Assembly: GCF_022808985.1 (NCBI RefSeq)
Contig: NZ_JAKZFT010000001.1
Span: forward strand, 124,001 to 188,000
Reading direction: 5' to 3'
Origin: Geotalea sp. SG265
GTDB lineage: Bacteria; Desulfobacterota; Desulfuromonadia; Geobacterales; Geobacteraceae
Length of the DNA: 64,000 bases
The translations under genes were made by a program, and so were the position numbers. Positions 18,270 through 27,041 of the stretch are shown piece by piece. The notes beneath the pieces are model-generated. The model was given only the letters and a program-made list of their open reading frames with translations. It ran no database searches and had not been told where the DNA came from. How positions within the stretch are numbered: position 1 is the stretch's first letter; every line of letters starts with the position of its first letter.

Positions 18270-19040
18270 TCAGCAGAGCACCGATTGCAGCGCCTCTTCG
18301 ATCTTCTCCACGTCCACCTTGGTGTTGAAGCAGGGGCCGAAGGGGCGGTCGTTGAGGACGCCGATAACCGGCAATGGATAGCAGTCCTTGATACCGGAGG
18401 TAAGGTCCCGTTCGCAGGCAACCGCCACCACCAGCTTCGGTTTCCGCTCGATGATCACCTTGCGGGCCAGAGTGCCGCCGGTGGCGACGGAAATGTCGAT
18501 GCGGTATTTCTGGGCGAGCTCGGCCAACCCTTTGATGTCGCAGCGGCCGCAGCGGATACACTTGTTGATGTCTCCGGTGACCTTGATCTCGCAATCGAAA
18601 AGCTGCAGGCAATGGGGCAGCAGGATCAGGACACGGTCCGGACGCACCTTCAGGTGCTGAGAAGCGACGAGGCTGTTGTTCATGGCAACGAAAGACTGGC
18701 GTATGGTGTCCTTGGCAATGCCGAAGACGGTGCCGATGAACTCGATGACCGGCAGGAGAAACTTGATGACGACGCCGCGCATGAAGCGGGTGAAAAAGAT
18801 GTCTTTCCCCAGGGCGGTGGTCAGCACCAAAAGCAGCGTCCCGAACAGTGCTACACCCGAAAGGGCGGCAAAGATGACCCCTGCCAAACGGGGCAGATCA
18901 GGATGGATATTGGCCAGTCCTGTGGTCGGCACCCACCAGAAGAGGTAAATGATGCCGACGATCAGGAAACAGGTCACCCCCATCAGAGCAACGAAGAGAC
19001 GCTTGCGGGGAGGGGTTTGCGGTAATTGTCTTCTGGTCAA
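18270..19040 (-). CDS. DUF116 family membrane protein
   Basis: 256 residues. Two N-terminal TM helices (about 13-35 and 48-72) precede the DUF116 domain with many cysteines: LLPHCLQLFDC, DINKCIRCGRCDIKGL and VVAVACERDL. The CxxCxxC pattern suggests metal or Fe-S binding. Function is unknown. It overlaps fmt by 4 bases (ATGA), the def-fmt-DUF116 order repeatedly seen in Geobacter-type genomes. Confidence 0.85.
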   Translation of the reverse strand: MTRRQLPQTPPRKRLFVALMGVTCFLIVGIIYLFWWVPTTGLANIHPDLPRLAGVIFAALSGVALFGTLLLVLTTALGKDIFFTRFMRGVVIKFLLPVIEFIGTVFGIAKDTIRQSFVAMNNSLVASQHLKVRPDRVLILLPHCLQLFDCEIKVTGDINKCIRCGRCDIKGLAELAQKYRIDISVATGGTLARKVIIERKPKLVVAVACERDLTSGIKDCYPLPVIGVLNDRPFGPCFNTKVDVEKIEEALQSVLC

Positions 19041-19975
19041 GCTGCATCCTTATGCCCGAGCTTTGCACCGGGAGCGATCTTGTAACCAGCGAGAAAATCG
19101 CCGGCGGGAAGTCTTTTCTTCCCTTCCAGCTGCAGTTCTTCGATGACGATACTCCCCCCGGCACAGGCGATTTCCAAGCCCTGTTTTCCGGTAGCGAGCA
19201 CCGTCCCAGGCGTTCCTTTCCCTTCGGCTGTTCTCACCCGGTAGACCTTGAGCATCTTGCCGTCGAGAAAGGTATAGGTGCCGGGCCAGGGAGTCATGCC
19301 GCGCACCAGGTTCTTTATTGCCAGAGGCTCTTTATTCCAGTTGATGAGCCCGTCTTCCTTCTTCAGCATGGAGGCATAGCAGGTCAAAGAATCGTCCTGT
19401 TTTTCCTGAACCAGCTTCCCTGCCTTCAGGAGATCAAGGGTTTCCGCAAGCGCTTCGGCACCGATAGTGGAGAGACGGTCGTGCAAAGACTGGGTATTCT
19501 CGTCCGGGTCGATGGGTGTGGTCTTCTTCAGCAGCATGTCCCCCGTATCGAGCCCCACGTCCATCATCATGGTGGTGACCCCGGTCTCGGTGTCGCCGGC
19601 GATGATGCACCAGTTAAGCGGCGCCGCTCCACGCCAGCGCGGCAGCAGCGACGCGTGGACATTGATGCAGCCATGGGTGGGGATTTCCAGCAGACTCTTG
19701 GGCAGTATCTGGCCGAAGGCAACGACGACGATTAGATCGGGAGCAAGCTCGCGGATGCTCTCCACAACTTCGGGAACCCGTACCTTGAGCGGCTGCATGA
19801 CCGGAATGCCATATTTTTCGGCCAATACCTTGACCGGCGGCGGCAGGGTCTGCTGGCCACGCCCCTTGGGGCGGTCCGGCTGGGTGAAAACGGCAACGAC
19901 CTCTTCCTTGCGGTCGATCAGCTTCTGCAGGGTGGGGCAGGCGAAATCCGGCGTCCCCATGAAGATGATACGCAT
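19037..19975 (-). CDS. fmt: Methionyl-tRNA formyltransferase
   Basis: 312 residues, the normal length. It transfers a formyl group from 10-formyl-THF to Met-tRNA for initiation. Seen: MRIIFMGTPDFACPTLQKL at the N terminus, INVHASLLPRWRGAAPLNW with catalytic Asn and His, and DVGLDTGDML with Asp; an OB-like C-terminal domain follows. The ATG directly abuts the def stop codon. Confidence 0.96.
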   Translation of the reverse strand: MRIIFMGTPDFACPTLQKLIDRKEEVVAVFTQPDRPKGRGQQTLPPPVKVLAEKYGIPVMQPLKVRVPEVVESIRELAPDLIVVVAFGQILPKSLLEIPTHGCINVHASLLPRWRGAAPLNWCIIAGDTETGVTTMMMDVGLDTGDMLLKKTTPIDPDENTQSLHDRLSTIGAEALAETLDLLKAGKLVQEKQDDSLTCYASMLKKEDGLINWNKEPLAIKNLVRGMTPWPGTYTFLDGKMLKVYRVRTAEGKGTPGTVLATGKQGLEIACAGGSIVIEELQLEGKKRLPAGDFLAGYKIAPGAKLGHKDAA

Positions 19976-20491
19976 CTAGCCCGCCTCCTGCATGTCTTCC
20001 AGGGTACGGCGGTATTTGCGCCGGAATATCTCCCGCTTCAGGGGGGAGATGTGGTCGATGAAGAGGATGCCGTCCAGGTGGTCGATCTCGTGCTGGAAAG
20101 CAATGGCCAGAAGACCGTCGGCCTTGTAAGTGATCTCCTCCCCTTCCAGGTTCAGCGCCTTCACCACGACCCGTTCATGCCTGCGCACATTGGCGGCATA
20201 TTTGGGGATGGAGAGGCAGCCCTCCTCTTCGTAGGCTTCACCGTCCGCATGGACGATGACCGGATTTATGGCCACTATCAGCTGGGCAGGCTCGTCCTTG
20301 CCCGACACGTCAATGACCACCACCCGATGATGGACGCCTATCTGGGGTGCAGCCAGGCCCACGCCCGGCGCATGGTACATAGTCTCGGCCATGTCCCGCA
20401 CCAGTTCCCGTACCTTATCGTTAATCACCGTCACCGGCTGGCACTTCTTTTTCAGTTCCGGATCGGGGTAGGTGAGTATCTTTCGTATCAT
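19976..20491 (-). CDS. def: Peptide deformylase
   Basis: 171 residues from the ATG at 20491, which has AAGGGA upstream; a longer frame to 20569 lacks family sequence. Motifs 1-3 are intact: GVGLAAPQIG, EEGCLSIP (Cys metal ligand) and QHEIDHLDGILF (two His ligands and catalytic Glu). It removes the N-formyl group from nascent proteins, the step complementing the adjacent fmt. It heads a seven-gene minus-strand run. Confidence 0.96.
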   Translation of the reverse strand: MIRKILTYPDPELKKKCQPVTVINDKVRELVRDMAETMYHAPGVGLAAPQIGVHHRVVVIDVSGKDEPAQLIVAINPVIVHADGEAYEEEGCLSIPKYAANVRRHERVVVKALNLEGEEITYKADGLLAIAFQHEIDHLDGILFIDHISPLKREIFRRKYRRTLEDMQEAG

Positions 20492-20638
20492 AGGATTTCC
20501 CTTATATGGAACCCGGCGCACCGCACCGGGATCGGTCTTTTCCTGCCTGCGGCGGCATCGCGACCGCATCTGTGCACTATATAAATTTGGACTGAAAAAA
20601 TCAATCCATTCCTTTTGCGGCTGGCTGCATTACGGGTA

Positions 20639-20654
20639 CTTACCGATCGGTAAG
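20639..20654. promoter_or_regulatory. TetR-type operator, perfect 16-base palindrome
   Basis: CTTACCGATCGGTAAG is its own reverse complement. Its core TTACCG/CGGTAA recurs 47 bases downstream (centre to centre), upstream of the tetR-family gene. It lies before the candidate -35 element. Binding by the adjacent regulator is inferred. Confidence 0.7.
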
Positions 20655-20660
20655 TTCCTG

Positions 20661-20702
20661 TTGATTCTGTCCTCCTTTTGTGTTATTTACCGGTCGGTAA
20701 AT
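20661..20702 (+). promoter_or_regulatory. Promoter with second TetR-type operator over the -10
   Basis: TTGATT (20661-20666), 17 bases, then TATTTA (20684-20689) form a sigma70-like promoter. The palindrome at 20685-20702 has 8-base arms ATTTACCG and CGGTAAAT around GT and covers the -10, as expected for autorepression of the efflux operon. Confidence 0.65.
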
Positions 20703-20718
20703 ACAAAGCGAGGTAAGG

Positions 20719-21354
20719 ATGACGGTAAACGAAAAAGGGGACAGCGTCAGGGGAAAACTGCTGGCAGCGGCACTGGCCTTGTTCAACAACAAGGGGTATG
20801 CAGCGACCTCTGTCCGGGAGATCGTTCAGACAGCAGGGGTAACGAAACCGGTCCTCTACTACTATTTCGGCAGCAAGGAAGGGATCTACCTGGAGCTCAT
20901 GCACAGCTCCCTTGCCGAGTTCGACGCCTCCCTCGCACGGATGACGACCATTTCCGGGACGGCGGCGGAGAGAATCGTCCATTTCTGCTCGGTGATCCTG
21001 GATCTGATCATCGACCGACTCGAAGTGCTCCGCCTCATATATGCCATCTACTATGGGCCGCCACAGGAAGCGCCTCCCATAAACTTCGACGAATACTACT
21101 CCCGGATCGTTTCAACAGTCGAGGCACTGGTGGAAGAAGGAATAAGCCGGGGAGAGCTTGCAGTCGACGACACCTACACTGCCGCCTGGATCATCGTCTC
21201 CATCCTCAGCACCACCATGGAGGAACAAATCTGCCATACGCCCCCCCGCATCGACGCACGACTGATGGAGCGCATGCTCGGCGTCGTTCTGCAGGGATTC
21301 CAACAAAAGGCAAATCGAAATGAACCTCTTTACGAAAAGGAGATGAAGATATGA
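20719..21354 (+). CDS. TetR-family transcriptional repressor of the RND efflux operon
   Basis: 211 residues. The N-terminal helix-turn-helix is typical: ALALFNNKGYAATSVREIV then AGVTKPVLYYYFGSKEGIY (residues about 20-58). The C-terminal ligand domain is variable and its inducer unknown. Two matching palindromes lie upstream, one over the promoter -10, so the protein probably represses its own operon. GAGGTAAGG precedes the ATG; its stop overlaps the adaptor gene by 4 bases. Confidence 0.92.
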   Translation: MTVNEKGDSVRGKLLAAALALFNNKGYAATSVREIVQTAGVTKPVLYYYFGSKEGIYLELMHSSLAEFDASLARMTTISGTAAERIVHFCSVILDLIIDRLEVLRLIYAIYYGPPQEAPPINFDEYYSRIVSTVEALVEEGISRGELAVDDTYTAAWIIVSILSTTMEEQICHTPPRIDARLMERMLGVVLQGFQQKANRNEPLYEKEMKI

Positions 21355-22505
21355 AGAAGCTGTTGACCATATGCGCACTCTGGATGACTGCCACCAGCCT
21401 GGGCTGTTCCAAGGGGGATAAACCGACTGCCCAGGCCACGATCAAGCCGCCGGTGGCCGTTGAGGTTGCTACTGCCGCGACTGCAGATCTGGAAGAAGGG
21501 GTGGAAGTGACCGGCAACCTGGAGCCCAAGTTCTATGCCGAGGTAAAAACCCAGATTCCAGGGCTCGTCAAGCAGGTATACGTCACCGAGTGGGTACGGG
21601 TGAAAAAGGGGGCTCCCCTGGCCAGCATCGATGTGGCCGAAACGGAAGCCACCGTCAAACGGACCGAGGCGGCCATCAAATCTGCCAACGCCGGCCTGGC
21701 CCAGACTGAGGTGGCGGCGAAACGGGCGGACCGGGAACTGACTCGCGTACAGAAGCTGAAGGAGGCGGGACTCGCCACCCAGCAGGCGGTAGATGATGCC
21801 GAGACGGAAGCTGCCACTGCGGCCGCCCGCATCGAGGCAAGCCGCGCCGGCATCCGCGTGGCCGAAGAAGAGCACCGCCAGGCAAAGGTGCGCCGGGCGA
21901 AAAGTCTTGTCTTTTCACCCATCAATGGCGTTGTGGCACTGCGTGATGTGAACGTTGGGGATCTGGCCAGCGATGCTGCCGCCGCCAAGCCGATTTTCAA
22001 GATCGTCGACAACCGCCTGCTCAACCTGACTTTCACCGTGCCGTCGTCGGAAATGGCCCGACTGAAGGTCGGCCAGAAGCTGCTTTTCACCACCGACGGC
22101 ATCCCAGGCAAGACCTTCGAAGGAAAGATCATGTTCGTCAATCCGGAAATTCAAACAGCGGATCGTTCTCTCAGGGTAATCGCCGAGGTGGTTAACGAAC
22201 CGGAAGTCCTCAAGGGAGGGCTCTTTGCCAAGGGCAGAATCATCTGCGGCGTCAGGAAAAACGTCCTGCAGATTCCCCGCAGCGCCTTGTCCGGGTTGGA
22301 TATGACTGCCAAGAAAGCGACTATTTTTGTGGTGGAAAAGGACATCGCCAGGCGCCGCCAGCTGGCAATCGGCACCATCAGCGGCGACATGGTGGAGATA
22401 ACGGCAGGGCTGAAGCCGGGCGAGCTTTACGTGACCCGCGGCGGCTTCAACCTGAAGGATGCGGATAAAGTGGCCATGGCCAAGGCCGGGGAGAAGAAAC
22501 CATGA
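21351..22505 (+). CDS. RND efflux periplasmic adaptor (membrane fusion protein), lipoprotein
   Basis: 384 residues, HlyD/AcrA family. The N terminus carries a lipobox (TSLGC), so a lipid anchor at about Cys19 is expected. Barrel-sandwich halves flank a coiled hairpin rich in Ala and Glu (residues about 95-190), followed by VFSPINGVVALRDVNVGDL and a beta-barrel domain. It should bridge the pump and the outer-membrane channel. AAGGAG upstream; 4-base overlaps on both sides indicate tight co-translation. Confidence 0.93.
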   Translation: MKKLLTICALWMTATSLGCSKGDKPTAQATIKPPVAVEVATAATADLEEGVEVTGNLEPKFYAEVKTQIPGLVKQVYVTEWVRVKKGAPLASIDVAETEATVKRTEAAIKSANAGLAQTEVAAKRADRELTRVQKLKEAGLATQQAVDDAETEAATAAARIEASRAGIRVAEEEHRQAKVRRAKSLVFSPINGVVALRDVNVGDLASDAAAAKPIFKIVDNRLLNLTFTVPSSEMARLKVGQKLLFTTDGIPGKTFEGKIMFVNPEIQTADRSLRVIAEVVNEPEVLKGGLFAKGRIICGVRKNVLQIPRSALSGLDMTAKKATIFVVEKDIARRRQLAIGTISGDMVEITAGLKPGELYVTRGGFNLKDADKVAMAKAGEKKP

Positions 22506-25500
22506 TCCTCTCCGAGCTATCCATAAAGCGGCCGGTCTTCGCGGCGGTGATGATGCTGGCCCTGGTTGTGCTGGGGATCTTCTCCTTCAAACGGCTGGGG
22601 GTCGAGATGTTCCCCAACGTGGAATTCCCACTGATCTCGGTGGTCACCACCTTTCCCGGCGCCTCGCCGGAAACGGTGGAGCGGGAAGTCTCCAAACGGA
22701 TCGAGGAGACGGTTAACCAAATTGCCGGTGTCAAGCACGTCTTTTCCACCTCCCGGGAGGGGGTCTCCACGGTGATGGTCCAGTTCCAGCTGGAACAGCG
22801 GGTAAACGACTGCGCCCAGGAAGTGCGTGCGAAAATTTCCTCCATCCGCGGCACTCTTCCCCAGGGAATCGACGAGCCCATTATCCAGAAGCTCGACTTC
22901 AATGCCGCACCGGTAGCCTCCCTGGCGGTCCGCTCCGACACCCTCTCACCGAGGGAGTTGACCATCCTGGTGGAAAAACGGGTGAAAAAGCGCTTCGAAA
23001 GCGTGGCCGGGGTCGGCAAGGTAGACATGGTGGGGGGCCAGAAGCGGGAGATCCGGGTGGAACTGGATCCGGTGCGGCTCGATTCCCTTGGCCTCGGGGT
23101 AAACGACGTGGTGAACGGCATCAAGTCGGAGAACACCAATACCCCCCTTGGACGGCTGACGAAAGGTACAGCCGAATACCCGATGCGAATCGACGGCAAG
23201 CCGGACCGGGCCGACCAGTACCGGCAGATGACCGTTGCGAGCCGTAACGGCCGCCCTATCACCCTGGGCGAAGTGGCTCTGGTGGATGACGGCGCCGAGG
23301 AGAAAAGAAAGCTGGCCCTGGTGAACGGCCGCCCCGCCATCGGTCTCGACGTCTACAAGCAGTCAGGCGGTAATGAAGTGGCCCTGGTGGACAACGTAAA
23401 GAAAACCATGGCCAAGGTACAGAAGGAGCTCCCTCCCGGCGTGGAGCTGTCCATGGTGCGGGACGGCACCATCATGACCCGCGACTCACTGGCCGACGTG
23501 GAGGAGACCCTGATTATCGGCGGCATACTCACCATCGTCATTGTCTTCTGTTTCATCAACTCCTGGCGCTCAACGGTCATCACCGGGGTGACCCTCCCCA
23601 TCGCGGTCATCTCCTCCTTCATTATCATGAATGCCATGGGGATGACCCTCAACGTCATGACCCTCATGGCCCTCTCCCTTGCCATCGGCTTGCTGATCGA
23701 CGATGCCATCGTCGTGCGGGAAAATATCGTCCGCCACCTGGAGATGGGGAAGGACCACCACGAGGCATCCCGCTTCGGCACTGCCGAGATCGGCCTGGCG
23801 GTCTTCGCCACCACCATGTCCATCGTCGCCGTCTTCGTGCCGGTGGCCTTCATGCGAGGGATCGTCGGCCGCTTCTTCTTCCAGTTCGGCATCAGCGTCG
23901 CCTTTGCCGTGCTGGTCTCCCTCTTCGTCTCCTTCACCCTCGACCCCATGCTTTCCTCCCGCTGGCACGACCCCTCTATCCATCTGCAGGGACGGCGCAA
24001 GGGGCTGGCAAGGTGGCTGGAGCGGTTCAACGACTGGTTCGATTTCTCGGCGGACAAATACCGGGGCATCATCGGCTGGGCGCTGGATCATCGGAAAACC
24101 GTGATGCTGGCGGCAGCCGGCGCGTTTATAGGGGGGATCGTCGTCTTCGGCACTCTGGAATCGTCCTTCATGGTGCCGGAGGACCGGGGTGAATTCCAGG
24201 TCTCCTTTAAAACGGCACCCGACGCCTCCATCGCCGAAACGGAGGGACGCTTGCAGGCGATGGTTGCGGCCATCGCCGACATTCCCGAAATTGACCACAC
24301 CTACGCCACCATCGGCGCCGGTGACAACGGTACCGTTCGCGACGGACTCCTGTACCTGAAGCTGAAGGAGCGAAACGAGCGAAAACGGAACCAGTTCGAG
24401 CTGCAGCGGATCGTGCGGGAGCGCTTCCAGAAAATTGCCGGCATCACCCTCTCCATTGAGGAGGTGGGCCAGGTGGGTGGCGCCCAGAAGCCCCTCAACG
24501 TCAACCTCAAGGGAGACGACCTGCAGGTGCTGAAAGAATTGGGGCAACGGCTGAAGGCCGAGCTGTACAAGGTGCCGGGAATTGTCGACATCGCCGTCAC
24601 CCTGGAACATGACATCCCCGAATACCGGCTGCGGGTGGATCGGGAAAAGGCACTCTCCGCCGGGATCTCCACCAACGACATCGTCGCCAGCCTGGGGCGC
24701 CTGGTGGGGGGCGAGGCGATCAGCACCTTCGAAGACGAGGATGGGGATGCGGTTGACGTGCGGGTGCGGCTCCCGGAACGCCTGCGGGCAACACCCGGGC
24801 AGATTGGTGACCTGAAGGTGTCGGTGCCGGACGGCGGCGGTGGCATAAAGCTCGTCCCGCTGGCAAGCCTGGCAACGGTGCGGGTCGCCACATCCCCCAC
24901 GGAAATCAACCGCCGCGACCTGGCACGCCAGGTGACTATCTCCGCCAACCTGGACAACCTCCCCATCGGCACCGCGAGCAAGCATGTGGCAGAGGCGGCA
25001 AAGCGGATCCAGATGCCCCCCGGCTATTCCGTAGACCTTTCGGGGGAGGCGGAGGACATGGCCGAGTCCTTCGGCTACATGGGAGAATCGCTCCTTCTGG
25101 CGGTGGTCTTCGTCTATCTGATCCTGGCAGCCCAGTTCGAGTCCTTCTTCGAGCCCCTGGCCATCATGCTCTCCCTCCCCCTCTCCATCGTCGGGATGGC
25201 CGGGATGCTGAAAATAACCGGCGACACGGTGAACATCATGTCCCTGATCGGCCTGATCATGCTCATGGGGCTCGTGACGAAGAACGCCATCCTCCTGGTT
25301 GACTACGCCAAGGTGCTGAGGCGACGGGACGGCCTGGCGCGCCGCGAAGCGGTGATCGAGGCGGGGCGAACGCGGCTTCGCCCCATAGTCATGACCACAC
25401 TGGCAATGATCTTCGGCATGCTGCCACTCTTTTTCGGCATCGGCGCCGGCGGCGAAGGACGCGCCCCCATGGCCCGGGCCGTGGTCGGCGGGCTCCTCAC

Positions 25501-26995
25501 CTCCACCCTTCTCACCCTGCTGGTGGTGCCGGTGATGTATACCTGCATGGACGACCTGGGGACATGGCTGAAGCGTAAGTGGAAAAGGGAGCGCGGGCCG
25601 AAAGGTTCTGCTGACGCGGAAGAGATGCCCACAGGAGAACCGCGCCGAGCTGCCGCCAATAAGGTGGTCAGGTTGCTGAACTTCAACGGGAGAAAATTCT
25701 TCAAGGGATTTTCGGGCCTATTTGTCCTTTTTCTCGCAATCTCGGTCTGTGTGCCACGTGCCCAGGCAGAAGTACGGACATTGACCCTGGAACAGGCCCT
25801 GCAGATCGCCTCGGAAAAGAACCGGGACATTGAAAAGGCGCGGGAATATTTCAACCAGGTAGAAGGAAGGTATGTGGAGGAGCGTGCCGCTGCCCTGCCC
25901 CAACTCTCCCTGAACGGCACCGTCGCCCGTGACCGGGACGACAGCCAGAGCGCCTTTTTCGGCGTTTCAGGCTCCCAGGACAGGCGCAGTGCCGAGGTGA
26001 CCGCAACCCAGGTACTGCTCAGCTGGGGAAAAGTCGGAGCCGCCATCCGTGCCGCAAAAATAGGCCTCAAAACCGCCGACGACCAGTTGCGCCTTTACCG
26101 GCAAGCTGCAGCCCGCGACGTTTCCGCCGCCTTCTACAATGTCGTCCTTGCCCGCGACCTGAACGCTTTTGCAGCACAGAACCTGGAGCAGAAGAAGCGC
26201 CACCTTGACGAAGCGCAGAAGAAGTACACCGAGGGCGTTGCCACCGAATATGATGTTCTGGCCGCAGGGGTTGCCGTGGACAATGCCCGCCCCGAGGTGA
26301 TCCGCACGGAAAACCAGATCCGCACCACCAGCCAGGAACTCCGCTATCTTCTTGCCCTGGACCGTGAGGTGGCGGTGGACGGCTCGCTGGATGCGGAGAT
26401 AACGCCCCATGCTAGCTACGAGGAAGCCCTTGTCGTTGCCCAAAAAAAGCGGCCGGAACTGGCCGATCTGCGCCACCGCCAGGGAATGTATGAGGAGCTG
26501 ATCACAGTCGCCGCAGCCGAAAACAAACCCCGCCTGGATCTGAAGGGAAGCTATGGCTGGAAACAGTTGGAAATCGGGACGAACAAGGCGGACGGCTTTG
26601 CCTGGAGTGCGGGAATCTATCTGAGTTTTCCCTTCTTCGACGGCTTACGCACCAGCGGCAAGACCGCCCAGGCCGAATCGACGGTTAGAAGCCTGAGGAT
26701 CGACGAGGCAAAACAGCTGGATGCCATTGCCCTGGATGCGCGAAACGCCGTCAATGCCCTTGACGAGTCGGCAGCTATCGTCCAGTCGCTCTCGGGCACG
26801 GTCAAGCAGGCGGAAAAGCTTTTGGCCATGGCAGAAAAAGGCTATGTGCTCGGAGTGAAGATCCGCCTGGAGGTGGAGGATGCGGAAGTGAACCTGCTCC
26901 AGGCTAAGAGCAATCTGGCCCGGGCCAGGCGTGATTACCTGATGGCCCGGGTCAATATGGACTGGGTGATGGGGGTGCTGGGAGAGGGTAAATAA
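22502..26995 (+). CDS. RND efflux pump fused in frame to a TolC-like outer-membrane channel
   Basis: 1,497 residues with no stop between two proteins that are normally separate. Residues 1 to about 1035 are a full AcrB-type (HAE1) pump: N-terminal SIKRPVFAAVMMLALVVLG, the TM4 acidic pair in GLLIDDAIVVREN, and C-terminal TM helices. A charged linker leads to FSGLFVLFLAISVC, a signal-peptide-like helix with predicted cleavage PRAQA|EV after residue 1089. Residues about 1090-1497 are a TolC-family channel (LTLEQALQIASEKNRDIE). Internal starts are possible: TTG at 25673 with AAGGTGG upstream, or ATG at 25625. Either a polyprotein cut by signal peptidase or two products is plausible; substrates are unknown. 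Confidence 0.9.
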   Translation: MILSELSIKRPVFAAVMMLALVVLGIFSFKRLGVEMFPNVEFPLISVVTTFPGASPETVEREVSKRIEETVNQIAGVKHVFSTSREGVSTVMVQFQLEQRVNDCAQEVRAKISSIRGTLPQGIDEPIIQKLDFNAAPVASLAVRSDTLSPRELTILVEKRVKKRFESVAGVGKVDMVGGQKREIRVELDPVRLDSLGLGVNDVVNGIKSENTNTPLGRLTKGTAEYPMRIDGKPDRADQYRQMTVASRNGRPITLGEVALVDDGAEEKRKLALVNGRPAIGLDVYKQSGGNEVALVDNVKKTMAKVQKELPPGVELSMVRDGTIMTRDSLADVEETLIIGGILTIVIVFCFINSWRSTVITGVTLPIAVISSFIIMNAMGMTLNVMTLMALSLAIGLLIDDAIVVRENIVRHLEMGKDHHEASRFGTAEIGLAVFATTMSIVAVFVPVAFMRGIVGRFFFQFGISVAFAVLVSLFVSFTLDPMLSSRWHDPSIHLQGRRKGLARWLERFNDWFDFSADKYRGIIGWALDHRKTVMLAAAGAFIGGIVVFGTLESSFMVPEDRGEFQVSFKTAPDASIAETEGRLQAMVAAIADIPEIDHTYATIGAGDNGTVRDGLLYLKLKERNERKRNQFELQRIVRERFQKIAGITLSIEEVGQVGGAQKPLNVNLKGDDLQVLKELGQRLKAELYKVPGIVDIAVTLEHDIPEYRLRVDREKALSAGISTNDIVASLGRLVGGEAISTFEDEDGDAVDVRVRLPERLRATPGQIGDLKVSVPDGGGGIKLVPLASLATVRVATSPTEINRRDLARQVTISANLDNLPIGTASKHVAEAAKRIQMPPGYSVDLSGEAEDMAESFGYMGESLLLAVVFVYLILAAQFESFFEPLAIMLSLPLSIVGMAGMLKITGDTVNIMSLIGLIMLMGLVTKNAILLVDYAKVLRRRDGLARREAVIEAGRTRLRPIVMTTLAMIFGMLPLFFGIGAGGEGRAPMARAVVGGLLTSTLLTLLVVPVMYTCMDDLGTWLKRKWKRERGPKGSADAEEMPTGEPRRAAANKVVRLLNFNGRKFFKGFSGLFVLFLAISVCVPRAQAEVRTLTLEQALQIASEKNRDIEKAREYFNQVEGRYVEERAAALPQLSLNGTVARDRDDSQSAFFGVSGSQDRRSAEVTATQVLLSWGKVGAAIRAAKIGLKTADDQLRLYRQAAARDVSAAFYNVVLARDLNAFAAQNLEQKKRHLDEAQKKYTEGVATEYDVLAAGVAVDNARPEVIRTENQIRTTSQELRYLLALDREVAVDGSLDAEITPHASYEEALVVAQKKRPELADLRHRQGMYEELITVAAAENKPRLDLKGSYGWKQLEIGTNKADGFAWSAGIYLSFPFFDGLRTSGKTAQAESTVRSLRIDEAKQLDAIALDARNAVNALDESAAIVQSLSGTVKQAEKLLAMAEKGYVLGVKIRLEVEDAEVNLLQAKSNLARARRDYLMARVNMDWVMGVLGEGK

Positions 26996-27041
26996 GAGGT
27001 CAGGAGCGGGAACTGCTTGCAAGAAATCTCGTGCATCCTCC

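Noticed and set aside
20472-21323. Alternative plus-strand frame across the tetR region
   Set aside because: It runs over the operators and the conserved TetR helix-turn-helix in another frame; the product is Arg/His-rich and unrecognisable.
23570-24985. Long minus-strand frame inside the RND pump gene
   Set aside because: Composition is rich in His, Asp and Gly as expected for a shadow of transporter codons; no start site and no domain.
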